From contig CAVYXK010000015.1 in the NCBI GenBank assembly GCA_963772445.1, positions 62,001 through 126,000 of the forward strand: a DNA stretch of 64,000 bases, in the 5' to 3' direction. The stretch comes from CAVYXK01 sp963772445 (lineage in GTDB: Bacteria > Pseudomonadota > Alphaproteobacteria > Acetobacterales > Acetobacteraceae). Below the pieces are notes generated by a model. The model was given only the letters and a program-made list of their open reading frames with translations. It made no database searches and had not been told where the DNA came from. Both the position numbers and the translations under genes were made by a program. Of the stretch, positions 54,437 to 63,012 are shown piece after piece (the first letter of the stretch is position 1; each line of letters opens with the position of its first letter).

Positions 54437-54706
54437 TCAGCCGGCGCGGCGCTTTGCCTCGATCAGACGGACCAGGTCGCCGACCCGGCGCAGGCTATCG
54501 AGCTCGGCTGCCGCGAAGGTCACGCCGAAGCGGCATTCGACCTCCACGATCAGCGCGATGTGGGTCATCGAATCCCAGGCGGGCACGTCGTCGGCACTGG
54601 TTGCCTCCGTGATCGCGATCTCCGGGTCGTCGAAAACGGTGCGGAACACGTCGGCCAGCTCGGCCATGACCGGCCGCTGATCGAGGGCGAGCGGAGCCAG
54701 CGACAT
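54437..54706 (-). CDS. Acyl carrier protein
   Basis: 89 residues. The 4'-phosphopantetheine serine lies in PAWDSMTHIALIVEVE, and the four-helix pattern (VFRTVFDDPEIAITEATSAD; AAELDSLRRVGDLVRLIEA) fits ACP/PP-binding proteins. It lies 10 bases before the MBOAT gene and is probably the acyl donor carrier for this surface-acylation operon rather than the main fatty-acid ACP. Confidence 0.88.
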   Translation of the reverse strand: MSLAPLALDQRPVMAELADVFRTVFDDPEIAITEATSADDVPAWDSMTHIALIVEVECRFGVTFAAAELDSLRRVGDLVRLIEAKRRAG

Positions 54707-54776
54707 ACGGGGTTCTCCTGCGGGCGCGTTCGCCCGGAAGAGACACCGAACTCTCTACGGAAGGCTTAACCGCTGC

Positions 54777-55190
54777 TCAGCGGTGCTGCAGCGCCGCCAG
54801 TGCCTCTTCGGTAAGCTGCATGGCCTGCATGCGGTCGCCGGCGCCCAGCGCATGGCGGGCCTGCCGCACCTCGTCGATCACCGGGCCCCGCGCCGCCTCG
54901 TTCGTTTGGAACAACGGGGTGGAGCGGTCGGAGAGCCGCGTCTCCGCTCGCTCCAGTGCCTCCTGCGCCTCACCGGTACGGCCGGCGGCGAGCGCCTGGC
55001 GGGCGGCGATCAGGAACTGCGTCGGCGCGGCGTCCTCGCCGGCTAGTGGGGTCGGAAGCTGGGGGGCGATGGTGGAACCGGCCGGGGGAGTGATGTGGCT
55101 CGCGCTGTTGGATGTAGGGTTAGCTGCTAACGCGATTGCCGGCAGTGCGGCCGCAATCATTCCAGCGCGGAGACTGCGCCGGCAGTGCAT
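54777..55190 (-). CDS. Secreted hypothetical protein after YqgE
   Basis: 137 residues from ATG 55190 (MHCRRSLRAGMIAAALPAIA), which overlaps the yqgE TGA (ATGA). A signal peptide ending near LAANP is likely. The mature part is rich in Ala/Gln/Glu with a helical repeat character (LIAARQALAAGRTGEAQEAL, ARHALGAGDRMQAMQLTEEA). I recognise no domain; it may be a small TPR-like or coiled periplasmic protein. Confidence 0.6.
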   Translation of the reverse strand: MHCRRSLRAGMIAAALPAIALAANPTSNSASHITPPAGSTIAPQLPTPLAGEDAAPTQFLIAARQALAAGRTGEAQEALERAETRLSDRSTPLFQTNEAARGPVIDEVRQARHALGAGDRMQAMQLTEEALAALQHR

Positions 55191-55780
55191 CAGGCGTGGC
55201 CGGCCGAGCCGGACAGCAGCAGCGGATCGATCTTCATTGTGGCCAGGGCGCGGCGCCACTTGGTCTCGTGCTCGGCGCCGAACACGAGGTTTTCCTGCGC
55301 CGGCAGCGACAGCCACGCGTTCTGCTGGATCTCGGCTTCGAGCTGGCCGGGGCCCCAGCCGGCATAGCCAAGCGCGAGGATGCCCTCGCGCGGGCCGCCG
55401 CCTTCGGCGAGCGCCTTCAGGACATCGAGGCTGGCGGTCAGCGCCAGCGCGTCGTTCACCTTCAGGCTGCCTTCGCCGGTCCAGTCGGCCGTGTGCAACA
55501 CGAAGCCGCGGGCGTTATCGACGGGCCCCCCCACACAGATCCGGATGCGGCGGGCCGGCGGCAGCGGCTCGATCTCGAGCTGGCGCAACAGGTCATCGAA
55601 GCGGGGCTTGGCGAGCGGGCGGTTGACCACCAAGCCCATCGCACCATCCGGCGTGTGGGCGCAGACGTAGATCACGCTCTGGGCGAAGCGGGGGTCGTCC
55701 ATCACCGGCATGGCGATCAAGAGCTGACCGGTGAGGAACTGATCATCGGACGGCGGAGCCGGGTTGGGTGCGCGAGCCAT
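55190..55780 (-). CDS. yqgE: YqgE/AlgH family protein
   Basis: 196 residues. FLTGQLLIAMPVMDDPRFAQ, SVIYVCAHTPDGAMGLVVNR and ICVGGPVDNARGFVLHTADW are the standard blocks of the UPF0301/AlgH family. The molecular role is unknown; in gammaproteobacteria it neighbours yqgF. It is intact and of usual length. Translation is coupled to the secreted gene downstream. Confidence 0.9.
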   Translation of the reverse strand: MARAPNPAPPSDDQFLTGQLLIAMPVMDDPRFAQSVIYVCAHTPDGAMGLVVNRPLAKPRFDDLLRQLEIEPLPPARRIRICVGGPVDNARGFVLHTADWTGEGSLKVNDALALTASLDVLKALAEGGGPREGILALGYAGWGPGQLEAEIQQNAWLSLPAQENLVFGAEHETKWRRALATMKIDPLLLSGSAGHA

Positions 55781-55899
55781 GCACTCGATTTGGGGCCGTC
55801 CCCCGGCGGCTGCAAGCGGGTGCCCGGCCGGCGTGACTCGGGCGGTCGGGGGCGCTAGGAGGAGGCGGTCGGCAAGGGCAATAACGAGCGAGGCAATCC

Positions 55900-56382
55900 A
55901 TGACGATCAAGGTCGGCGACACTATCCCGTCCATGAAGCTGATGATGGCCACCCCGGATGGGCCCAAGGAGACCTCGACCGACGAGATCTTCAAGGGCAA
56001 GAAAGTGGTGCTGTTCGCGGTGCCGGGTGCGTTTACGCCGACCTGCAGCAATCGGCATTTGCCGGGATTCGTGGATAATGCCGACGCGTTCCGGGCGAAG
56101 GGCATGGATACCATTGCCTGTATTGCGGTGAACGATGTGTTCGTCATGGGCGCCTGGGGCAAGCAGCAGGGCGCCGAGGGCAAGCTGACGATGCTGGCCG
56201 ACGGGTCGGGCACATTCACCAAGTCGATGGGGCTGGAGCTGGATTTGGTCGGGCGCGGCATGGGCGTGCGCAGCCAGCGCTATGCGCTGGTCGCCCAGGA
56301 CAGCAAGGTGACCTATCTGGCGATCGAACAGCCTGGCGGCTTCGAGGTGAGCAAGGCGGAGGCCATCCTGGCACATCTCTGA
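55900..56382 (+). CDS. Peroxiredoxin (Prx5/hybrid type)
   Basis: 160 residues. The peroxidatic cysteine is Cys49 in VPGAFTPTCSNRHLPGF, and the conserved arginine is near GVRSQRYALV. IACIAVNDVFVMGAWGKQQG and TKSMGLELDLVGRGMG complete the Prx5 pattern. It reduces hydrogen peroxide and alkyl hydroperoxides, probably with glutaredoxin or thioredoxin. No resolving Cys is obvious in the usual C-terminal position, so a monothiol mechanism is likely. The gene stands alone. Confidence 0.93.
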   Translation: MTIKVGDTIPSMKLMMATPDGPKETSTDEIFKGKKVVLFAVPGAFTPTCSNRHLPGFVDNADAFRAKGMDTIACIAVNDVFVMGAWGKQQGAEGKLTMLADGSGTFTKSMGLELDLVGRGMGVRSQRYALVAQDSKVTYLAIEQPGGFEVSKAEAILAHL

Positions 56383-56478
56383 GCCCGCCAGACGCTATCT
56401 GGCTCCTCGCCGCCCGTCAGCGCGGGCGGCGCTGCATCGCCGTGGGCGAAGACAGGCATCGGGGGGCGGAACCTGATT

Positions 56479-56817
56479 ATGGAGCGTGGTTTTCCGGAGC
56501 GGGACTAGAAGACTCTGCGGGCGCTTCACCCGGTTGCGCTGGACCGGTTCTGCCAGCGAGTTCTCGCAGAAGTCGGCGGTATTGCCTCCGACACATCGCG
56601 CAGCAACCAAGAACGATATCTCGCGATCTACAAGCTGATGGAGAAGCGCGATCGCCAGATTGACGACGCGTTCAACGACATGCGCCGGTCGATGGCCGTC
56701 ATACGGCTTCTCCATATGTGCAGGCTTGGCCTGGTTCGAGAAGAAGAATTCGCCCGCTTCAGCGACGATGTTCGAAGCACTGTGGAGCACCTGTTAGGGC
56801 CCGCCGGCGATAGGTAG
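56479..56817 (+). pseudogene. Conserved hypothetical gene with an amber codon at position 10
   Basis: ATG 56479 gives MERGFPERD, then TAG (56506-56508), then KTLRALHPVALDRFCQRVLA and on through NQERYLAIYKLMEKRDRQID, DDAFNDMRRSMAVIRLLHMC, to a TAG at 56815. The 102 codons after the amber are clean and protein-like. The context FPERD-stop-KTLRALHP suggests Trp (DWK) as the original residue. I recall similar short helical proteins in this group without a known function. It is either a recent nonsense mutant or starts downstream. Confidence 0.65.
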
Positions 56818-57067
56818 GAAACGGTCCTCACCATCACGGATCGCTCGTCACTGAGCGGACGTTCCGTAGCCGGAAGCAGAAAGTGCGATGGGAGCTGCAG
56901 TTCCTGCAAAAATTCCTGCACTCTTTGCAATAGACGGAGCAGGCGTCGCCGCAGTTAGCTTCATCGGCGGAGCCTTCCCAAGGAGCGGGGTGACGCCGCT
57001 TGTATTCCTGCCGCATGGCCAGCGGGGCAGGGGACGAAGAATATGACATGACCCGGGGGGGGCACGA

Positions 57068-59431
57068 ATGAGGCATTCGGCGGCACTCGGCCCGTTGACG
57101 CTGCTTCTGCCGCATTTGGCGCTGGCACAGGTGACGGCGCAGAGCACGACGGCGCCACTATCGCCGGACCAACCGTCTGCGGCCGGGATGCCGGCCACGA
57201 CTCTTCCGCAAGTCAATGTCATCGCGCCTACCCCACTCCTTGGCTCTGGCGTGGATCGAAACACGGTGCCGTCGCAGAACCAGGTCCTGACGAGCCGAGA
57301 TGTAACGCTACAGGGTCCGCCGAATTATCTCGGGGCGCTGCAAGACCAGGCGCAGGGCGTGCACCTGGACAGCGCCGCCGGCAATCCGTTTCAGCCGAAC
57401 CTGTTCTATCATGGCTTCCAGGCCGCGCCGCTTCAGGGTACCCCCCAAGGCTTGGCCGTGTATGTGAATGGCGTCCGCTTCAACCAGGCATTCGGCGACA
57501 CGGTGAATTTCGACCTGATTCCGAGTATCACGGTCGACACCATGAACCTGGAGGGTGCCAATCCGGTGTTCGGGCTCAACGCTCTGGGTGGTTCGCTCGC
57601 GATCCAGCTCAAGAACGGCTTCACGTATCACGGAGGCGAGGTCGATGCTTATGGCGGTTCCTTCGGGCAGATCGCCGGTGATTTCCAGTACGGCAAGCAG
57701 ATCGGCAACACCGCGGTTTATGTGGCCGGTGCGGGTCTGCACGAGAACGGCTGGCGCGATTTTCAGTCGTCCGGGCTCAAGCAGTTCTACGGCGACGTGG
57801 GCTGGCGCAGCGATCGCGCGGAGGTACATCTGAACATCGACCTGGCCCAGACGACGCTGCAAGGTCCCGGCACCACACCGGTGGAGTGGCTAGCCGTCGA
57901 TCCGCGGGCGCAGTTCACCGGCCCGAACTCGATTGCCAACAACTACGCGCTGATCAGTCTCAGCGGGAATGTGCAGCTCAGCGACACGACATCCATGCAG
58001 GGGCTCGCTTACTACGACTATTTCCGTCAACAGGTGACCAACGGCAACGTCCCGGATTTCGGGCCATGTCTTAGTATTTCCGGTTTCCTTTGCGAAGCTG
58101 GCACAGACGTGTTGGCCACCGATCGCAGCGGAACGCCAATCCCGGATTTCCTGAACGGCGGCCCCTATTCCGACTTGGACAGCCAGGTGACCAATACCAA
58201 CGGCTACGGTGCCTCGGTCCAAGTTACTAATGTGAATGAGATATTCGGTCACGGCAATAACTTTGTCGCCGGGTTTAGCTTCGACGGCTCCAATAATTTG
58301 CTCGACGCGAATACTGAGATCGGCAGGCTCGATCCGCTGTCGCGCAATTTCTTCGGGCCGGGGATCGTCGTCGATCAGGCCGACGGAACTGACGTGCCGG
58401 TGCGAGTGGGCACTACCACTGCCTATTACGGCGTCTACTTTACCGATACGTTCGATATTACGCGACGGCTGTTGGCGAACGTGGCCGGGCGGTTCAATGC
58501 CGAGCAGATCGACCTCAACGATCAGTTGGGAACTGCGCTCACCGGGAACCACAGCTATAACCATTTCAATCCGGGATTCGGCCTGACCTATCGGCTGATT
58601 CCCGCCTTCGGCGTATATGCCTCCTACTCCGTATCAAACCGCGCGCCGACGCCGGCGGAGTTGAGCTGTGCCAGTCCGGCGAGCCCGTGCAGCCTCGCCA
58701 ATTTCTTCACCGGCGATCCCAACCTGAAGCAGGTTGTGGCGCACACCATTGAAGCCGGGTTTCGTGGTCGGCTGACGCCCTTTCCCAGCGCCAAGTTGGA
58801 CTGGAATGTCAGTCTGTTCCACACGAATCTGGACGATGATATCGAATTCGTGCAGAGCGTGATCTTGGGTCGCGGCTTTTTCCAGAATGTCGGCGCGACG
58901 CAGCGCCAGGGCGTGGACGCGGGATTTCGGCTGACGAGCGACCGCTGGACGGCGTGGCTCGGCTACACGTACACCGACGCGACGTTCCAGAGCGCGTTCA
59001 CGGAATCGAGTCCGAATAATCCTGACGCGGATGTGAACGGCAATATCCAGGTACAGCCAGGCGATCGGCTTCCCGGCATCCCGGCCCATCAGCTCAAGCT
59101 CGGCGTTCAGTATAAGGCGACGAAGGCGTGGACAGTTGGTGCAACAGGGGTCGCGGCGAGCGGGCAGTACCTGTTTGGCGATGAGGCGAACCTGACGAAG
59201 CAACTGCCCGGGTACTTCGTGCTGAATTTGAATACGAGCTACCAGATCACGCGGAACATCCAGCTTTTCGGGCTGGTGCAGAATGTCCTGGATACGAGGT
59301 ACTACGTCTACGGCACGTTCTCGCCGACCTCTTCCATTACCTTCCTTCAGGCGCCAGGCACCAGCAATCCGCGCAGCTACAATATCGCCGCGCCGATTGG
59401 CGGCTTCGGAGGGGTGAGGGTGACGTTCTGA
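57068..59431 (+). CDS. TonB-dependent outer-membrane receptor
   Basis: 787 residues with a signal peptide (MRHSAALGPLTLLLPHLALA). The plug domain reads LPQVNVIAPTPL, then LYHGFQAAPLQGTPQGLAVY-like strands (QGLAVYVNGVRFNQAFGD) and VFGLNALGGSLAIQLKNGF. A long beta-barrel follows, ending GFGGVRVTF with the terminal Phe. Conserved receptor elements such as GFGLTYRLIPAFGVYASYSV and NRAPTPAELSC are present. Such receptors import siderophores, cobalamin, metals or sugars. No TonB or regulator is adjacent; the ligand is unknown. It is followed by a small secreted protein. Confidence 0.9.
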   Translation: MRHSAALGPLTLLLPHLALAQVTAQSTTAPLSPDQPSAAGMPATTLPQVNVIAPTPLLGSGVDRNTVPSQNQVLTSRDVTLQGPPNYLGALQDQAQGVHLDSAAGNPFQPNLFYHGFQAAPLQGTPQGLAVYVNGVRFNQAFGDTVNFDLIPSITVDTMNLEGANPVFGLNALGGSLAIQLKNGFTYHGGEVDAYGGSFGQIAGDFQYGKQIGNTAVYVAGAGLHENGWRDFQSSGLKQFYGDVGWRSDRAEVHLNIDLAQTTLQGPGTTPVEWLAVDPRAQFTGPNSIANNYALISLSGNVQLSDTTSMQGLAYYDYFRQQVTNGNVPDFGPCLSISGFLCEAGTDVLATDRSGTPIPDFLNGGPYSDLDSQVTNTNGYGASVQVTNVNEIFGHGNNFVAGFSFDGSNNLLDANTEIGRLDPLSRNFFGPGIVVDQADGTDVPVRVGTTTAYYGVYFTDTFDITRRLLANVAGRFNAEQIDLNDQLGTALTGNHSYNHFNPGFGLTYRLIPAFGVYASYSVSNRAPTPAELSCASPASPCSLANFFTGDPNLKQVVAHTIEAGFRGRLTPFPSAKLDWNVSLFHTNLDDDIEFVQSVILGRGFFQNVGATQRQGVDAGFRLTSDRWTAWLGYTYTDATFQSAFTESSPNNPDADVNGNIQVQPGDRLPGIPAHQLKLGVQYKATKAWTVGATGVAASGQYLFGDEANLTKQLPGYFVLNLNTSYQITRNIQLFGLVQNVLDTRYYVYGTFSPTSSITFLQAPGTSNPRSYNIAAPIGGFGGVRVTF

Positions 59432-59559
59432 TGCTTGTGCCGCCCTCGCTTTTGGTCTTGCCGTGCCGGCAGCAACATGTGGAAGATGGTGGGCAAAGGC
59501 TGACCATGGCGGTGAAAGCTGCGCGTGCGCCTGATATCATCAACCAGGAGGAACGTAAT

Positions 59560-59928
59560 ATGGCCCATTATCGAAGCCGCCGACAGGTGGCTGCTCTTCT
59601 CCTGGTCGGCAGCATGAGCGTTGTCGCGCACCATGCGTCGGCTGCGGCAAAAAAGTTCTTTGCCTACAACATGACGACTCGAACTGATTTTAGCGGTGTC
59701 TATCTCGCCCCGGAGGGCACCACAAACTGGGGCCCGAACCAGGCGTTGAATGATGAGGACAAATCGTTGGATATAACGGAGCGGCTGGTGCTCACGGGCC
59801 TGAAGCCGGGACACTATGACGTTAAGCTTGTCGCCAAGGATGGCCACACCTGTTTCCTCAAGCACGTTGATTTGACGAAGCAGAACAGCTTTCTGATAAA
59901 GGATGGGCAGCTGGCAGACTGTCACTAA
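59560..59928 (+). CDS. Small secreted protein paired with the TonB receptor
   Basis: 122 residues from ATG 59560 (MAHYRSRRQVAALLLVGSMS) behind AGGAGG at 59547. A signal peptide ends near HASA. The mature protein (KKFFAYNMTTRTDFSGVYLA, WGPNQALNDEDKSLDITERL, HYDVKLVAKDGHTCFLKHVD) is a short beta-rich fold with one cysteine pair (Cys in HTCFLK and in LADCH). I recognise no family. Position right after the receptor suggests a ligand-binding or accessory role. Confidence 0.65.
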   Translation: MAHYRSRRQVAALLLVGSMSVVAHHASAAAKKFFAYNMTTRTDFSGVYLAPEGTTNWGPNQALNDEDKSLDITERLVLTGLKPGHYDVKLVAKDGHTCFLKHVDLTKQNSFLIKDGQLADCH

Positions 59929-60230
59929 CCGCCAACTGGGCAACAGGGGTGGCCAGCAAAGGGGATATTGCGCGATGTAATCAAGGCGACCAATCCGCTG
60001 CCGCGGGCATCCTCGGGTGTGGGGGCCGTCGCAGCAGCTCGGCCGGCGGTCGCAGACTGGCCCCGGTTTCGCATACACCAGGATGGTGCCCTCTGGCTGA
60101 TTCGGGACGCCAGCCGCCCGTCCCTGTCCCAAAGGGGCTTGAGAGGAGGTTAATTCTACATTTTATTGCCAAAATCCAGAGAGCCGCTATTGTCGGTTGA
60201 GGGCTGCGGTATTCACAACTGGCTCGGAGA
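59929..60230. other. Intergenic region
   Basis: About 300 bases before the GGDEF-EAL gene. AGGAGGT occurs at 60144 but is not followed by a usable start. I see no promoter or hairpin I can support. Confidence 0.4.
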
Positions 60231-62534
60231 GTGCGAAGCGCGGTGCTGACCGGAGGTGGCGTATTGTTGGAGGACTTTGCCCGACTGGCGGCCAACGTCT
60301 CCGGAACACCGGTTGCTGTCATCGGGGTGCGCGGGCGTCGGAAGGACCGTGGATCGACACTTGCCGTGTTCGGCCTGTCGCGAGACCAAGCGACGACGAT
60401 CGTCGAGATCGATAGAATTCTGGCATCGGGTCCCAGACTGACCATCGTTCCCGACCTCGTTCAGGACGAGAGATTTGATGGCAAGAGCACGGCAATCGAA
60501 CATCCCGGCTTGCGGTTCCTATGCCATTTGAAGCTGTTGTCGTCCGGGGGCGAGCGTATCGGCTTCATTTGCGTTCTGGATAAGAACCCGCGGTCGAGCT
60601 TGACAGAAACCCAGGTGGCCTCGCTCGAGCATGTCGCCAGCATGATTTTGGCGGATCGCCGCCGGGAGCAGCGTCATCTTCATCTCATGCATGTCGCTGA
60701 CCGCGCGCTCCGGGTCGATAGGATGCTGCGGCTTGTATCGGAAGCGTCTTCCTGTGCCGACGCGTTGACCAGCTTGCTTGAAGAGCTCTGCCGGTTTCAT
60801 GGCGCCGCAGTCGGTCGAATTTGGCAGTTGATCAAGCCTGATGAGGCTATGCACGAGATCAGCCGTTATGATCAAGAAGAGAGCGCTGATGGTGGCGCGT
60901 GGTTCGCGGAGTCGATGCTGGCATTGGTTGCAATGACCGTCGAGGCAATTCGGCGTAACGAACCGCATGCAATCAGTTTCTCTCAACTCAAGTCTTCCGG
61001 ACGGCTTCAGGACGGCATCGCCTCAGGTTTTCCCAGTCAGGTCTGCGTTCCTATCTGGGTGCAACAGCAACGCTTCGGGATCTCGCTTGCCTTCATGGCT
61101 GAACATTCGGATCTCGATGCGGTGGTGGCGGACATTGCCTCGCTCGGGGACACGATCAGGCCGGCACTGTTTCGCAAGGTGACGGAGGAGCGCATCCGCT
61201 TCGCCGCCCACCACGATGACCTGACTCAGCTATCGAATCGTGTGATGTTTCAGGAGCGCTTGCGTACAACTCTGGTCGCGGCGGAGGCCGGCGGACACGG
61301 ATTTGCCCTGCTTTATCTGGATCTCGACGCATTCAAGTCGGTGAACGACACGCTTGGACACGATGTAGGCGACAGGCTGCTGGTTGCTGCTGCACAGCGA
61401 CTGCGAGATAGCGTGCGAGAAGGTGACACCGTTGCCCGAATGGGAGGCGACGAGTTTGCGATAATCCAGCCGTTTGGGAGCCAACCCTCCGCGGCGACAG
61501 CGCTCGCCGAGCGGCTGCTGGAAACCATTGGTCAGCCCTTCGAACTGGAGGGACGGCGTTCGTCGATCGGCGTATCGATAGGTATTGCCCTCTATCCCCA
61601 GGATGGCGAGGGCGCCGACTTGCTGCTGCGGCATGCCGACATCGCTCTCTATCGCGCAAAGCAGGCGGGGCGCAATACCTTTCGCCTATTCAATCCGGCG
61701 ATGCAGGTCGATCAGAGAGAGCGCCTATCGATAGAACAGGACATGAGGAATGCGATTGAAGAAAAGCACTTTACGCTGGCGTATCAGCCGGTGTGCGAGA
61801 GTGTGTCGTTGCGAATCGTTGGATTTGAGGCGCTGCTGCGATGGAGTACTCCGTTAAGCGGACCGATTCAGCCTGATCGGTTCATCCCGCTTGCCGAGGC
61901 CAATGGATTGATCGTTCCGCTGAGCCGATGGGCGCTGGAGTCGGCATGTACCGAGGCCGCGACATGGGACCCTCCCGTGCGGCTTTCAGTCAATCTCTCG
62001 CCGCTGCAGTTCCGGCAGCCTGACCTGCCCCAGCAAATAGCGGATGTCCTGACTCGGACAGGCCTGCCTGCCGAGCGGCTTGATCTGGAGGTCACGGAGG
62101 GTTTGCTGCTTGAGGAATCCGACCTTGTTTTGCGTACGATGCGCGGGCTACAGGAGCAGGGGATCCGCTTTACGCTGGATGATTTCGGTACCGCCTATGC
62201 CAGCCTAAGCTATCTCCGCCGCTTTCGCTTCGATGGCATAAAGATCGACAAGTCGTTCATCCGTGGTCTATGCGATGATGAAAGTACGCTTGCAATCGTA
62301 CAGGCGATCCTGTCGCTCGGCGATCGGCTGAACCTCGCCGTCGTGGCGGAAGGGGTGGAGAACGAGTGCGAGCTGGATGCGCTCCGCAAGCTGGGTTGCC
62401 GCTTTGTTCAGGGCTACTTGTCTGGAAGGCCCCTGGAAGCTCAGCAAGCACGCGCCCTGCTACGGCGACCTGAGATGGAGTCCGATCAGTCCGAACTCGT
62501 ACCCCGCTGCTGCGAAATGATTGGTCGATCGTAG
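60231..62534 (+). CDS. Cyclic-di-GMP enzyme: GAF sensor, GGDEF and EAL domains
   Basis: 767 residues from GTG 60231. Residues 1-145 are a GAF-like sensor (TIVPDLVQDERFDGKSTA, IGFICVLDKNPRSSLTETQV); a second GAF-like region spans about 165-310. The GGDEF domain (about 320-490) has DDLTQLSNRVMFQERL and an intact RMGGDEF around residue 405. The EAL domain (about 505-755) has FEALLRW, SVNLSPLQFRQPDL, DDFGTAYASLSYLRR and KIDKSFI. Both catalytic motifs look intact, so it could make or break c-di-GMP, with the balance set by the sensor. No I-site RxxD is obvious before GGDEF. It has no transmembrane helix and is likely cytoplasmic. Confidence 0.92.
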   Translation: MRSAVLTGGGVLLEDFARLAANVSGTPVAVIGVRGRRKDRGSTLAVFGLSRDQATTIVEIDRILASGPRLTIVPDLVQDERFDGKSTAIEHPGLRFLCHLKLLSSGGERIGFICVLDKNPRSSLTETQVASLEHVASMILADRRREQRHLHLMHVADRALRVDRMLRLVSEASSCADALTSLLEELCRFHGAAVGRIWQLIKPDEAMHEISRYDQEESADGGAWFAESMLALVAMTVEAIRRNEPHAISFSQLKSSGRLQDGIASGFPSQVCVPIWVQQQRFGISLAFMAEHSDLDAVVADIASLGDTIRPALFRKVTEERIRFAAHHDDLTQLSNRVMFQERLRTTLVAAEAGGHGFALLYLDLDAFKSVNDTLGHDVGDRLLVAAAQRLRDSVREGDTVARMGGDEFAIIQPFGSQPSAATALAERLLETIGQPFELEGRRSSIGVSIGIALYPQDGEGADLLLRHADIALYRAKQAGRNTFRLFNPAMQVDQRERLSIEQDMRNAIEEKHFTLAYQPVCESVSLRIVGFEALLRWSTPLSGPIQPDRFIPLAEANGLIVPLSRWALESACTEAATWDPPVRLSVNLSPLQFRQPDLPQQIADVLTRTGLPAERLDLEVTEGLLLEESDLVLRTMRGLQEQGIRFTLDDFGTAYASLSYLRRFRFDGIKIDKSFIRGLCDDESTLAIVQAILSLGDRLNLAVVAEGVENECELDALRKLGCRFVQGYLSGRPLEAQQARALLRRPEMESDQSELVPRCCEMIGRS

Positions 62535-63012
62535 AGAAATCGGGTCTGAGGTGGCCGCGGGTCACGCACCGGACATCGTCAACGGCGCACGCGACTGCAT
62601 TGTGGAGGCTCGTCGTCGCGCTTCCGCATCCGGTGCGTATCTTCACCAGGAGCCTGCCTCGAAGGCGGCGGCACGCCGTGGGCAGCGGCCAACCTGCCGC
62701 CGCCGGCCTTCGCCCTGAGGCCGCTTCGGCGTGTGCCAAGTCTCGCCACACGCAGGCAGATCACACGACCTTGTGCGTGAGGGGGTCCCCCGGGCATGGC
62801 AGGGTACCGGCGAGGAGGCCGGCTGGGGTGCGCCATCAGGCAGCGCCGTTGACGCTCGGCCCGCCGGTCAGGCAAAACAAGCCGGTTGCGCGACCGAAAA
62901 GCCCTTTCCTGTCTCTTGGACCGGACTTGGGGAACTCGCCGGTGGCGAAATGGTAATTGTCATGCCGCTCGCCGGGGATCAATAATGCCACGTGTTCAGG
63001 CCCTGACCTCAG
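62535..63012. other. Intergenic region
   Basis: About 480 bases with only shadow frames. The upstream DNA-binding or cyclase domain expected for the next gene is not readable here in any frame. Confidence 0.4.

Noticed and set aside
56384..56450. Hairpin GCCGCCCG...CGGGCGGC after the peroxiredoxin as a terminator
   Set aside because: The stem is good but no T-run follows and the sequence context is very GC-rich, so I did not call it.
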